Part shown: positions 30,334 through 42,297 of the stretch, in pieces
Numbering within the stretch: position 1 is the stretch's first letter
How the letters are laid out: each line of letters begins with the position of its first letter
Assembly: GCA_963693315.1 (NCBI GenBank)
Contig: OY856187.1
Location: 426,119,748 to 426,183,747, forward strand
DNA length: 64,000 bases
From: Diogma glabrata
Lineage: Eukaryota > Arthropoda > Insecta > Diptera > Cylindrotomidae
Direction of reading: 5' to 3'
The notes under the pieces: generated by a model
The model's input: only the letters and a program-made list of their open reading frames with translations
Database searches by the model: none
What the model was told of the DNA's origin: nothing
Made by a program: the position numbers and the translations under genes

Positions 30334-31549
30334 GGGGCCCTATTCCCGAACACATATTTGTCAATCGACAATATTGTCAATTTCACCAAAATGCTTAACA
30401 ACTTTGTATAAAAATGGTATTCTGTAACCCAAATTTATTTTCCCTTAGACACAAACCTTAGTTACAAAATTGTAACAAATTATTGCAAAATTATAACAGA
30501 TTTTTGGTACTAAATTCAAAATAAAGCAATCAGATGTCGTTGTTAGCAACTTTTTTGTTAATAAAATTTTTTTCAAACGCATGAAGGGATCAGTTTTTAT
30601 TGTTTTGTAAATTTTTTTCATTTTCGATCTACGGATGTGACAACCCCGCGTACTCCAGTTGCTATTGACATACGAGTTAACGTGAGATATCATATGCCAC
30701 TGGCAATAAAAGTGAGATGTCGCTAGCCAAGGTGACATCTTAGGGGTGGTGGCGGATGAACTGTATTCAGTCAACGGTAGCACCCCCCATTTTAGCTGTG
30801 GAATATTCCTTGATGATGAGACGCTATTGCTTCCTCGAGGAAACGAACCTTCGTATAACAATCCATGGGCTATAATCATCAAAAAAGACAGTGCGTCATA
30901 GGATCAAGGAATATGCCTCCGGCTGGATTATTGGCAACTACTTTTCGTTTTGTTTCAGCAAATTTTTGTAAAAAATTTGCTATTTACTTTTTATTTTACT
31001 TTTATTTTCTCTATTCTATCATAAAATATTGGCCTATGTCATATTTTGTCAGTGATAGGATTTTTTGTTTATTTATCCATTCTTTAACAAAAATATAAAA
31101 AACCAAAAAAAGCAAAATTTACGTTCATCACCACCTCTGAACGTATGTTGTTGTGGGACCTTGGTCTTAAAAGGTTTTTATGTGTTGTTGTGACACATAT
31201 TGTAATTCCTACTATACAACACATTTTATTAAAAAAAAAATATTAAACCATGCAAAATAAAATAAAAATATATTTATTAAATAAATATGTTTTAATAATA
31301 TATATGATTATTTAATATTATTAAAGACTGATTTTTGCATTATAAATTAATTTTTACGCCAATCGATGAAACTTTTAAAAAAAAGTCAACACATAAAACA
31401 AAGTTGTGATTTTGACAGTAAATATATAGTTCTTGTCAGATTCACAATATTGTGTTGAATTTTCACCAAATTGGTGTTACATAATACGAAATTCACAATA
31501 TTTTGTAAATTTACAATATCGTGATTTATGTGTTTGGGAATAGGGCCCC
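30334..31549. mobile_element. 1216-bp TIR element (GGGGCCCTATTCCC ends) inserted in the RT
   Basis: GGGGCCCTATTCCC begins at 30334 and its reverse complement ends at 31549. Weaker inverted similarity extends for about 50-100 bp (AACACAT; AATATTGT...AATTTC). ACA at 30331-30333 and 31550-31552 is a 3-bp target duplication, and excising the element restores the RT reading across the junction. No ORF. The interior holds a C1 repeat copy. The superfamily is undetermined; 3-bp duplications occur in several cut-and-paste groups. Confidence 0.85.
30579..31230 (+). repeat. C1 repeat, copy 3 (inside the 1216-bp TIR element)
   Basis: The best-preserved C1: ACCCCGCGTACTCCAGT near 30645, GAGTTAACGTGAGATATCAT near 30672, GCTAGCCAAGGTGACATCTT near 30721 and GGGACCTTGGTCTTAAAAGG near 31157. 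It is flanked by about 245 bp of TIR-element sequence on the left and about 320 bp on the right, with ends unlike those around copy 1. Confidence 0.75.
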
Positions 31550-31552
31550 ACA

Positions 31553-32039
31553 ATATAAGATCTTTTCATACATTTTCCAAGCCAAAATGAATCCTTTTGC
31601 TGAACAATTGTTTGGAGAATACCAGTGTGGCCACTTCCACCTCCCATAAAACCAAACATATGAATGTCTCAAGAGAGGCTGAGAAGAAAGATTTGATATG
31701 CGGCAATGAACGAATTGTGGGAGTTGAATCTTTAAAATATTGGGGATCAATGCTTGACTCAAACAACAGCATACTTACAGATATAAAAACTCAAATCACT
31801 ACAGGTAATTGAACTTTCTACTTAATTAAACTTCTTGTTGAATCACAGTATGTATCCACTAACATCAAATTCAAGTTATACAAGACGTTGGTTAGACCAG
31901 TGGTGATGCATGGGTCACAAACGTGGACCCTTATACAAAATGACGAATCACATTCATCTGTATTTGAGCGTAAGATCCTACGCTACATTTTTGATCCACT
32001 TAAGACAGACGATGGAGAGTAAAACTATATATAACGATA
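31553..32039 (+). pseudogene. RT thumb/C-terminal part of non-LTR element 2
   Basis: AQYKIFSYI and FGEYQCGH (RT motif 3 context) run directly into TKHMNVSREAE and VESLKYWGSML, so the palm with YADD is deleted. Then come VRPVVMHGSQTWTL (the LLYGCETW landmark) and RKILRYIFDPL, up to the Tigger-like insertion. Confidence 0.8.
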
Positions 32040-32041
32040 TA

Positions 32042-33156
32042 CAGTCAAACCTGGTTATAAAATCCTCGGATATAACGAAAACCTCTTTCTAACAAATATT
32101 TTTAATAGTCCCATTATTATTCTCATATAGCACAATATAAATTTTTCTTTTTATAACGAACCTCATTATAACGTTATAACGAATAGTATTTCAATAAAAA
32201 TTAAAGCATACCACCTATATTTTACTGAATATAACGAATATGTTTTTCCTTTTTTGCACTATGCCGATCATTTGTTGTACCTTTTGACGAACACTCACAC
32301 ATATATTTATTATTTGAAATTTTTATTCATAGGGAAATATCTAAAATTTCAAAGTCAAACTTTTGTTGAAAAAAATGTATGGACAAGGTTGCATGGGACC
32401 TGGTGCAACCAAATACCATCGCAAATTGTTTTAAAAAAGCTTGGTCTACCTGTCACGATAATTCTTAAGCTACTGATGATAATATTGAAGCCACTCGACA
32501 GGAGGTGGAAAATTTATATTGGCGAGATCCAGTAATTCAGAATTTAAGTAGAGACGTTAATTTAGCTGATTATTTAAATGTAGATGAGAATGTTATTGTA
32601 TCGGAAGACATCAGCGATGAAGGTATTTTAAATGCAGTTCGACAATCTAACATGAATACATACGATGAATATGGAGATGATTTAGAAATGCCAACTGTTA
32701 AAGATTTAGAAAAATGTTTGAACTCATTTAGAATTGTTTTTAGTTGTCAACCTAAATGTGAAGTTGAACTTCAACATATTAATGATATTGAGAGAAAATT
32801 GGAGCAAATATGTACGTCATACTGCTTTAAAACAAACTCTCATAACCGAATTTGCTGTAACCACAGCTAGATAAATTCGAGAACTACAACTTTAGGAAAC
32901 GTCTTCTTTTTAGTTAACATTATATTTGTACACTTTACATAACTGAATATTTACTTATAATAATTTGAATTATATATATCTTTTATATTTTAATTTCTAA
33001 TTTAGTTTTACGTTGATAAAATTATTTTATTTTACCTCTTTTTAACGAATATTTATTTTTTTACCTCTTTATAACGAAACCTGGATATAAATATGTTTTC
33101 AATATAACGAATATTTTTGCTGGTCCCATGAAGAACGTTATATCCAGGTTTTACTG
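32042..33156 (+). mobile_element. Tigger/pogo-like DNA transposon, internally deleted (1115 bp)
   Basis: The ends CAGTCAAACCTGG and, inverted, CAGTAAAACCTGG with nearby GGATATAACG are typical of the pogo/Tigger branch of Tc1/mariner. TA lies at both junctions (32040-32041, 33157-33158), the expected target duplication. Only the C-terminal part of the transposase region remains. Confidence 0.85.
32389..32870 (+). pseudogene. Tigger/pogo-like transposase C-terminal relic
   Basis: One frame starting near 32389 reads VAWDLVQPNTIANCFKKA, the helix near the end of the DDE domain in Tigger/jerky proteins. After a frameshift the ORF 32505-32870 reads YWRDPVIQNL, DYLNVDENV and DISDEGILNAV, matching the acidic DY(I/L)NVD tail of that family, to a TAG at 32868-32870. 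The DNA-binding CENP-B-like domain and the DDE triad are missing, so the element could move only with help in trans. Confidence 0.75.
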
Positions 33157-33480
33157 TATAGCGATATAACTATGAGATCAGAGACCTTTGAGGGACTAGA
33201 TATAATAGGATGTATCCGGTCCAATAGGATTGCTTGATTCGGGCATGCTCTGCGAGCCGCCAATTCACAGTCTGAAATGATTAAAAAAAATGTACGTTAG
33301 TACCCCAGGGAGTGGGCGACCGCGAGGTAAACCACGACTGTAATGGGAAACGGACGTAATAAACGACCTTAAAAAATCGGCTGCTATGGTAATTATGCCG
33401 CTGTTGCGAATGACCGTGGTGAATATTCTTATTTGCTTACCAACGCTCCCACATGGAGCATGAACGCTACAAAAAAAACA
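33157..33480 (+). pseudogene. C-terminal tail of non-LTR element 2
   Basis: After the Tigger-like insertion the retrotransposon resumes with RSETFEGLDIIG, RIAWFGHALRAA and GRPRGKPRL (33316-33340, frame with breaks), the tail landmarks WxGH and GRPR seen in many non-LTR proteins. Confidence 0.7.
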
Positions 33481-35280
33481 TGCAGCTTGTACACAATACC
33501 TACCAAATTATATCTATTCGACAGCACAAAACAACAAAATAATATCTTTCATTAGTTCCTTTTTTGTTAACATAATTTTAAAAACAATTAAATAGTGGAA
33601 ATAAATAAAATAAAGTAACATTAAATTAAACAATAAGTTAATACAAATAATCTCACATCTAATCTAAACTAACTTCATTTACTTGAATAACATGCATTCC
33701 AAATATTCTAAATCAAAAACAACAAAAATAGTAATAAAAACGGGAACAATACAAAGGTTTCGTGACAGGATTTATGTAAGAGCATTGTTTTTGATGAAAA
33801 TAATTTATTCGAATGTAAAATTCATAGAAAGAGCTTACGAAAATAGTGTGGAGACTACAGTACAATCCTAATAGAGATTTTGTAACAGCTTGATTTCATT
33901 GTCTTATTTGTAGTTAGTTTTGTTAATTTTTATTGTTGATTTAGCTGTGTTATTTTCAAAAGTCAGTAAATTTTTTTATTGTTAGATGAAAATTAAGTTG
34001 TGTAGACAAGTATAAGAAAAACCTTCGTATTGTAGTGTGATAATAAAAGTTGTGTTGAATTCCCATTTTGATTTTGGACATTTTATTTGTATAACTAAAA
34101 TTTTTTGATTAAAAATAATCCGTCAGATCCAATAGCATTGCGACGTAAAGGTTTATTGATAAAAAAGTTATAAAAAACAGATGCTATAATGTCTCGAATG
34201 ATAAACACTCTCAATATAATGTCGAAAATATTTCGTACTGCAAAACCTTAATATTAAAGTAAGCCCTTGAAAAAATGAAATAAGCCTTAAAAATGATATG
34301 CTAAAAAATTGCCATTATAAATTATTGATGCCAAATATACGAAACTATATACAGCTTTTGATCAGACGTCTATGAATTTAAATATAAAATTGAATAAAAG
34401 AGAAATCCAATTGCCTACATATTCGTCCATTTCTTACAAACCGTTTTAGAAATTATTACCTAGCCTGCTTGGCTAACTTTCAAACTTCCTTTTAACGTCT
34501 ACCCTTTTTATTCCATAGAAAAATCAATTTACAACAACAACCACATTTTTCACCCTACAAATCTACGAATTCCTTAAAATAGTTTTTAAAACTGTTTTTC
34601 ATTTGTAAGTTCACACAACTTTTTTACAACAAAAATAACAATGTTATAATAAAATAGGATATCGTAAGTCCGAAAAACATTACATAAACGAACAATATGA
34701 ATAAAATTCATAAGTTTTTCTTTTCAGTTTTATGGATTTTCTTTTTAACACGAAAAAGAAACTAAAAGAAAAAGCAAAACGAAAAGAAAACTCTTTAATT
34801 TTTTATTACGAACATTGTATACAAAAAAGGAACAGAAAGAGTGGGGTTAGAAATGTAAAATACAAGTGCATTTAGTTGTGGTATTTTTAGATTTTTTTAT
34901 GTTTTTTCTAATTTCATTAGGTTTTATTGTTCGATTTTTCCTTGGAATTTAATTGATTGTTTTGCGCATCACTATGTTTTCAATCGATTTTAATTATTAA
35001 TTTTTATCTGTTAATAGTGATTCAAATATTTAATTTGTTGGGGTAATTTGTTGCAATTTACCTAATATATAAGGGAACAAATTGTAAATGTTTTAGAATT
35101 ATTGATTATTGCGTTACATTAAAAATAAATTGAGTTGATAAATTGATTGCTGAATTTCACTCTTAAGTTTAATACACAAGTGTTTAACAGCTCAGTTGAG
35201 GTATTTTGAATTGGCGTATCTCAGTTTTTATGCGGTTCATCTATTAGAGTTTGTTTTCTTAAGTAGTTTCTAGATATTTT
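33481..35280. other. AT-rich stretch, no gene recognised
   Basis: No supported features. Confidence 0.5.
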
Positions 35281-35281
35281 A

Positions 35282-35352
35282 TCAGCTCACTTGGTAGGGC
35301 AGCTGATTACAACCGTTGTGGTGATTGCATGGTTCACAGCCATACACCTTTT
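35282..35352 (+). repeat. tRNA-like head, probable SINE relic
   Basis: AGCTCACTTGGTAGGGC (35284-35300) resembles a tRNA A box/D arm. TGGTTCACAGCC (35330-35341) is a degenerate B box at about the right distance. No acceptor stem pairs well, so this is not a functional tRNA. A tRNA-derived SINE head or a tRNA pseudogene are the alternatives. Confidence 0.4.
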
Positions 35353-35577
35353 TCAAGTACGGTGTAGTAAAAATATTGCTCTTATTTTTTTTAGTTATAA
35401 ACCCTCCCTCAAGATAACAAAAAACAATTAGGCGTTGTTTTCCAAGTATTTCTAAAAATGCCTTGAAATACTATTATGATTTTAAAACTGCTAATTATAA
35501 CCAGAATAATGACACTATCAATCAAGCTGTTTTCAAAGTAAACTTACTAATTATTATTTTGAAGAAGCAATAAAAAA

Positions 35578-36350
35578 ATATGAAGGGATTGAAATCTGAC
35601 AGCTCTGAGATATCAAGACTTTTGGGTTAAGGATTTTTATATAATTTTCGACAAAAAACTTTTATAAGGACATTGTTTTAGTTTTGTTAAAGTTAAAGTA
35701 TTTTTATTACAGAACTAACACGAAACATAGATACGTCGCCGAAAGATGATACAATCAGCAAACTACTCAAAAACCTCTTTTCTTTAGATTTTCGAGAAAA
35801 TATTACAAAACAAAAATTCATAATTTTTTCAAAATTGAAAAAATATTCTAAAAATTATAATAAAATCAAAAATTTAAACTTTTTTTCGAAATTCTAAACA
35901 TATTGTAAAATTTATAATAAAATCAAAACTACAAACTTTTTTCAAAATTCCAAAAATTATAATATATCAAAAATTTAAAAATATTCCAAAAATTCTTACA
36001 AAATCAAAAATTGAAACTTTTTGCAAAATTTTAAAAATATTGCAAAAATTCATAATTCCCAAATTCAAAAATCAAACTTTTTCCAAAATTCTAAAAATAT
36101 TGCAAAAATTATAACAAAATCAAAAATACTATATATTTTCAAAACTTCCAAAAATTATAATAAAATCAAAAATGTCCATGTCCAAGTTCATCTTCAATTA
36201 CATTTCATACAAATAATTAATTTTACTTTTATCCAAAAAATTGGGTAAAAAAGTAAATGAAAGTAAATGAAAACACACTTTTGACATACTTAACAATGTT
36301 TTTTGACAAACTTATAAAGCAATAATCTAGTTTTTGGTCTCACATTCCAA
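35578..36350 (+). mobile_element. R1 dispersed repeat, copy 4 (3'-truncated)
   Basis: It starts with TGAAGGGATTGAAATCTGAC, lacks the TTCGG of the 5' hairpin, passes through a shortened minisatellite block and a single TTGACAAACTTATAA unit, and stops after GGTCTCACATTCCAAACCCA. The GC-rich tail and 3' inverted repeat are absent. Confidence 0.75.
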
Positions 36351-36526
36351 ACCCAGTTGTGCGGTAGTTAGAACGTTAATCCACCAAAGGATTTAATTTC
36401 TTATTAAGGAGTTTTAACCAAATTAAACAAAACTATTCGAAATTGCGTTGACAAAGTAGTTTCCGTTTATGTATTTAGTTTGGTTGGTTTGATAAATTTT
36501 TTGGATTATTCTGTTTTTAGTTAAAA

Positions 36527-36645
36527 TTTTTATTTAAACTAATCCGACATATCCAATTTTATTTGTACACAAAGCTGTCTGGTCCCGAAATCTACCTATC
36601 TCTAGCAGATATACGTGCCGCTTGGACTTTTTTATAGTATAACAC
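36527..36645 (+). repeat. Short dispersed repeat S1, empty-site copy
   Basis: About 120 bp running from AAACTAATCCGACATATCC to GTGCCGCTTGGACTTTTT. Its reverse complement is found at 42265-44290, split by a 1905-bp TIR element at the TA that lies at 36603-36604 in this copy. Confidence 0.8.
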
Positions 36646-39600
36646 TTTTTTTTAAAAAAACAGTCATGGAAAGTAAAAAAAGTCATGGAATAAATAAAAA
36701 GTCTTCATCTTTTTTACTTTCGTGCACTTATAATATTTTTATATCTTCTATTTCAAAAAATTAAAAGACGAGAAAAAAGATTTATGGCGAACAACAAAGT
36801 TCAGTTGTTTTATACAACATACACATTTTTATCGTACATATTTTCCTTTAAAACTAACATCGTGCCACTAAAAATCCAAAGATTTCACTATCAAAAAATA
36901 TTATTTACAATATCCTTTTACATCCACTTATCTGTTTTTTTTTTCGTTTGCTTATCTGAAAAAACGCTGAAACAAAATTCTTTAATAACTGTCTCGAGGT
37001 ATAAAATTTCATTTAATCTTGTGGAAGAAAATTGGGTTTTATGTTGTTTACTCGACACAATTAATTCTTCCATTTTTCACATACAATTTTGTGTGTGGTT
37101 GGTTTTTTAGTTTTATAAATTATTAACTCATAAAAAAGTCGACACAATTGAAAAAAAAATTAATAAAAATTTAAAAATTTTTCATTGAACGATGTAGTAA
37201 CAACGATGTTGTATTTGGTGTGCATGTTTAAATAGAAATCATAAAAAGTTTTTATGTTGGATTCACCGGTTGAAGCTTTGAATTAGTCATCGACATTTTT
37301 GTCACAATGTCATATCGACTTACACTTACTTCGGTTTATCCATGCCAATATGCACAAAAAGTCTTTGTTTATTTTTATAGCCAAATAAAAAAATCTAGAA
37401 GCGAGAAAAGTAAAATAAAAACTTAAATAAAACGTATTCAACGATCTGATAACAAGATATCTGTCTTGTATTATTATTTCTTAATTTTTATTTATCTTAA
37501 GTCAAACCGAAAATGAGAAATTTGGTAAAAAAATTAAACTTTTTTTATGAAGTCATAAAAGTTTAACAAATTGTTCCAATTTTTACAGACACAAAGAATA
37601 TGCAAATATTCAGATAGACCTTTTCGACAAATAAAAGTTTGAGATTTTTTAATATCTATCCCAACAGCAAACTCCAGGATTTTCAACCATAACTTTAATA
37701 AACTATTCATAAACGAAATCTCAACAATGAAAACTAATTTGAAATTCTACTCTACATATTTACTATTTTGTTTAAAATGATTATAAAGCAAAATTTAAAT
37801 ATAAGGAAAATTATAGCAAATAATAGAAATTCCAATTTCAACAAGAGATCTTCTTATTTTTCTTTATTTAAATAACAGAATCATTTATTTACAATGGTTA
37901 CATCTTCGTATGTCAAATAGAAATAGGATAGTAAGCCTGCAAATACAAAAAATATGGTAGAAAAATAAATAATTTAAATTCTAGCTTTATTGGAATGTGA
38001 ATTGAAATTGTGCTTATGAACATAGTTATTGTGTAACGATGAACTGAAATCTTGTACATTAAATTGCGGTAGAGGTTAGTAATTGATTAAAACCACAAAC
38101 TTGTTTTTATAATATATTCAATTGTTCAATTATCTTGTTATTTAGTACAAAACCCAAAATATTTTAACCAGCGTCTGTTGTCTTCTGCTATGAATTTGTG
38201 CAATATAATTGTTTTTTTCGAGGGTTCCGTGTATATATTATTATACGAGAATAGATCTTCTCCAAAATACAACTTTAGAAATAATCCAAAAACGGTGCTT
38301 TCGAAAATTACAAAAAAAAATTGTTTTGCACTACTTGACATGATCAAAAATAATTTTTTTTTCGAAGCGCTGCTTCACTGCTTCACTGCTGCGACACTGC
38401 TTTATATGAACAGTAAGTTGGTGATTCGTAGTTATTAATCTGAATGTAGCTATCTTTTTCCGTACTATCAGACCAATAAATGCGAATCACAGTCTTACTG
38501 TTCTTATAAAATAGTGCAGAACTGTAGTACATTGTGGATTTTTTCAAATAGTATTTTTTATCACTGCCAGAAGGACCCTTGCCTACGAGAGTTTTTCAAA
38601 ATGATGTGTTGCTGAATTGTTAAAACTTTATTTCACTTAAAATTAAAATAATTGTAAATAAAATTTATTGTTGTAATATTTCGCAATTTGAGTTTTTTAT
38701 ACGCTCCTTAGGAAGATATGTGACAATCGAAATCGGATCGAACATGTAAATTAAATATAGTCAAATATTTAATCAAATAAACACTCAATTGTGAAATATT
38801 ACAACAAGAAATTTAGTTACAATAATTATTCATCATGTTTCGTAAGTACCAGCTTTAAAATTAATCGAATTCATTCAAATTAAATGTTTGCATTTTACCT
38901 ATCACATTACTTATTTCATTTATACTCTTATACAAAATTTTCGAATGATCTACCTATTTTTTCATAAGGTATTTAGCATACTCGTAAGCATAAAATTATA
39001 ATACAGTAAAATTTAATTAATTATAATATAACATATCAATGGTTGTAACTTGTAACATAGTTTTCATCATTAATATAGTCACATTCAAATATAATATTAT
39101 ATAACTTAACTACTAATTACTGTTATATTTTTATAAAACAAGGCGATATATGTTAAGTCATTGAGAAGTAAAAATCCGAAACATTAATTACAATAACTGT
39201 ATAAAATATAACATCCTTATTATCCTAACGAAGAATGAAAAAAGCAAATCCACTTTGCCTGTAAAAAATCGTTTTACTTTGTACATCATTCACGATTAAA
39301 GTAAAAAAATGATGTTTTCAGTAAATAAAAGAAAATATGTAGGAGTCATTTGGGAAAAGTTGCTTAATAGAATTTTAAAATGATTCATTTTAAAAGCTAT
39401 TAAAAATTAAATGCATTTAAACAAATGGCTTAATTTTTATATTATGTTAAACTGATCTGAAATTCCAAATTTGTACGTTTAAAAATATATCTACCTTTGA
39501 CGACCACCCTGAGTACACACTGAGTAAAATATTCCACCCACAAATTCTTACAACAGAAACCCAAAAAAATTAATTTTAAATTTAAATTAAATGCTTAAAT

Positions 39601-39870
39601 ATGAATATTTGTCATAAAGATAATGGAAAGAAAATCATCATACCTTACAGTAAATTTTAATTTTTTTTATAAATCCGTTTTATGATAAATTCTACCGTTA
39701 AAAATTATATAAGAGATATGAGACTTTGAATAATTGAATGATAATAAATCTTTAAAAGAAAAGTGATTTTTGATAATCAAATTTGGTAAATTACTTATTA
39801 AAATATGCGAAAATGTTTAATATAAGTTTTTGTTTATAAATCTTTTTTTCTGACAACAGTTGTTTGATAC
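36646..39870. other. AT-rich stretch with one small hairpin element
   Basis: No gene recognised; the open frames (for example 36784-37110) are Phe/Leu/Ile-rich without motifs. The only structure is the inverted-repeat element at 38664-38811. Confidence 0.45.
38664..38811. repeat. ~148-bp inverted-repeat (MITE-like) element
   Basis: TTATTGTTGTAATATTTCGC at 38664 is mirrored by TGAAATATTACAACAAG ending at about 38811 (about 24 of 28 positions). The loop contains CTTAGGAAGAT and AATCGAAATCGGATCGAAC. Confidence 0.55.
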
Positions 39871-39877
39871 TTTTTAG

Positions 39878-40346
39878 GGTTCCGTTTTTTATACGGAACA
39901 ATATTGGTGAGAGTAAAACGTGTATTTCACATTATTTCGACTATCTCAATTAATATAAATCCAAATTCCAATTAACCTAAAATTTGGCATGCGTATAAAA
40001 CTAATCTGTCCACACAAGATGAGGGGTTGAAAAAAAAACAAAATGGATTTCGTTTGGTTAACAGGGTTACGATGTGAGGCCTTTGAGAAAATACACTTTT
40101 ATATTGAATCAAATAGGGTATCATATGAAAGGGCTTCAGTATTTCTAAAAAATATGTTTTGGAGTTTTATACCTCACCATTTTTTGTGTAAGTCTAAATA
40201 ATAGCGTTTTTTGTATTTTTTCTTTCCTTGGTCGGAGCTAACCTAAGCCTAAGTAATCGAAAATCTTAAAAAGTTGTTTGAATGATAGAAAAATTAGTAA
40301 GTTTTTAAAGAAAAATATAGTAAAGTACCGAATACTAATAATTATA
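39878..40346 (+). repeat. Dispersed repeat fragment D1 (AGGGTTCCG type)
   Basis: AGGGTTCCGTTTTTTATACG begins a segment whose part GCATGCGTATAAAACT...GAGGGGTTGAAAA recurs at about 46509-46560 in the same orientation. Repeats beginning AGGGTTCCG are common in insect genomes; family membership here is from memory. Confidence 0.45.
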
Positions 40347-41432
40347 CTTATTAAGGGGGTGGGTATGAGAAGGGGTAAAAACATCATTTAAAACCCGGTC
40401 AAATGGGGTGTCATTTGAAAGAGCACCAAAATTAAGAAACATTACAATTTTTTAAAAAATTTTGGTATTCACCGTTTTTGAATTATTCTCAAAAAAGTGC
40501 AACAAAAAGTTGGTACCCCCCCCCCCCCCCTATACGTTTCTTCGTTGATAGACAGAAAAATTTGAAAAAATTCATAGAGATAGGAAATTTGATAAACCCT
40601 TAACGAAAAATATAGCGAAGCTTCAAGTCATTTTATTTCTATGTGTTTAGGGGATGGGAGTGTGGAAGGGTAAAAAAAGGTTTTTTGACCCGCATTAGTG
40701 GGGTGTCATTTGAAAGAACACCAAAATTAAGAAAAATTACAATTTTTTTTAGAATTTTGCGATGCACGGTTTTTGAATTATTGTCGAAAAAGTGCATCAA
40801 AAAATTGGTCCCCCCCTATGCGTTTCTTCGTTGATTAACAGAAAAATTTGAAAAAAATCATAGAGATAGGAAATTTGATAAACCTTTAACAAAAAGTATA
40901 GCGAAGCTTCAAATCATTTTATTTCTATGTGTTTAGGGGATGGGAGTGGGAAAGGGTAAAAAAGGTTTTTTGACCTGCATGAGTGGGTTGTCATTTGAAA
41001 GAGCATCAAAATTAAGAAACATTACAATCTATTTTAGAATTCATGCACCGTTTTTGAATTATTGTCGAAAAAGTGCAACAAAAAGTTGAAAATACGTTTC
41101 TTCGTTGATTGACAGAAAAATTTGAAAAAAATCATAGGAATAGGAAATTTGATAAACCCTTGACGAGAAATATAGCGATGCTTCAAGTTATTTCATTTCT
41201 ATGTGTTTAGGGGATGGGAGAGAGGAACGGTAAAAACAGGTTTTTTGACCCGCATGAATGGGGTGTTATTTAAAAGAGCACCAAAATTAAGAAAAATTAC
41301 AATTTTTTTTTAGAATTTTGCGAGGCACAGTTTTTGAATTATTGTTAAAAAAGTCCTATTTTTAGTGTTAACACCTCCCACCCCCTAAATTTCGTCGTTG
41401 ATTAACAGAATTGAGTCGTTCCTTAACTACCA
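40346..41432 (+). repeat. Tandem array, about 286-bp unit, nearly four copies
   Basis: The phrase GTGTTTAGGGGATGGGAG marks unit starts near 40647, 40931 and 41205, with a diverged first unit at 40351 (TTAAGGGGGTGGGTATGAGA). Each unit repeats GGGGTGTCATTTGAAAGA, CACCAAAATTAAGAAA, TTTTTGAATTATTGTC and GTTTCTTCGTTGAT. Spacings are about 296, 286 and 274 bp. A 14-C run (from 40517) and a 7-C run (40810) are unit-internal expansions. Confidence 0.88.
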
Positions 41433-42264
41433 TAAACAGCTATGGATAACATTTAACCTAAAGTAATATTTTTTATATCATTTCGATCAATTTAGATCAG
41501 ATTGACCTTTACTATAGATATTTACGATGAATCATTTATTTTTTATGTGTCTATGGTCTGGCAATATAAACAGTTTACAACACAACTATATATTAATTAT
41601 TTTGATATTGTGGATCTTTACATTCACAGAACCCTTGGCGAGCGAATTTTATTCGCACTTGTCTGACTTTTTTCTTTTCTTTAATGAATTCATTAACTAA
41701 AAGCCACACGATTTCACTACAAAAATAAAAGTTAGCACTAATAATTAATCTCCAATATTTAAAAAAAAAAGGCGTTCATGTGCGAGACCTAATCGCTAAC
41801 CGAAAGATTAAACTTAAGGCACAAATTTGTCAAAATGTACCACTTAAATAGTAATCCATCTATGAATAAGTCAAGATTTATAAAATCCAGATTGAATGGA
41901 AAATTGTTGAACGTCCCGAATTTCTATCTTTCTAATAATTTTGATGAACACTATATACAAAATTCTTTAATTTATTGGTTTAATTTTTCATATTTACAAA
42001 ATCTTCTATCACATCGATTATTATTTCTGGGTTCCATCCAGTTCTCAGTTTTAGGCGGATATATAGAAAAAATATTTTAGTAAACAAACAAACTTTATAT
42101 AGTAAACAAACTGTTAGATAAAATAATGTTCTGCTATTTAAACTGTCTTTCAAATGACACTCCATTAAATTGGTAAAATAATTCCATCAATTTTAATCCC
42201 TCCATATTCGTAGCCACACAAAATATGATTATTAAAACTAGCAATGTGCAGTGTAAAATTAAAT
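41433..42264. other. AT-rich stretch, no gene recognised
   Basis: No supported features. Confidence 0.5.
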
Positions 42265-42297
42265 AAAAAAAAGTCCAAGCGGCACGTATATCCGCTA

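Larger units (their letters stand above)
28721..33480 (+). mobile_element. Non-LTR retrotransposon 2, decayed and twice interrupted
   Basis: EEP endonuclease, RT and a C-terminal tail appear in the right order on the plus strand. They are split by a 1216-bp TIR element at 30334-31549 and a Tigger-like element at 32042-33156. Removing both insertions brings the retrotransposon pieces into register. The catalytic palm segment with the YADD box is missing between about 31635 and 31650, an internal deletion. There are several stops and frameshifts. No poly(A) is evident at 33480. Confidence 0.82.

Noticed and set aside
36784..37110. 108-codon hydrophobic ORF that could suggest a membrane protein
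   Set aside because: Phe/Leu/Ile richness follows from T-rich codons; no ordered helices, signal peptide or family resemblance.
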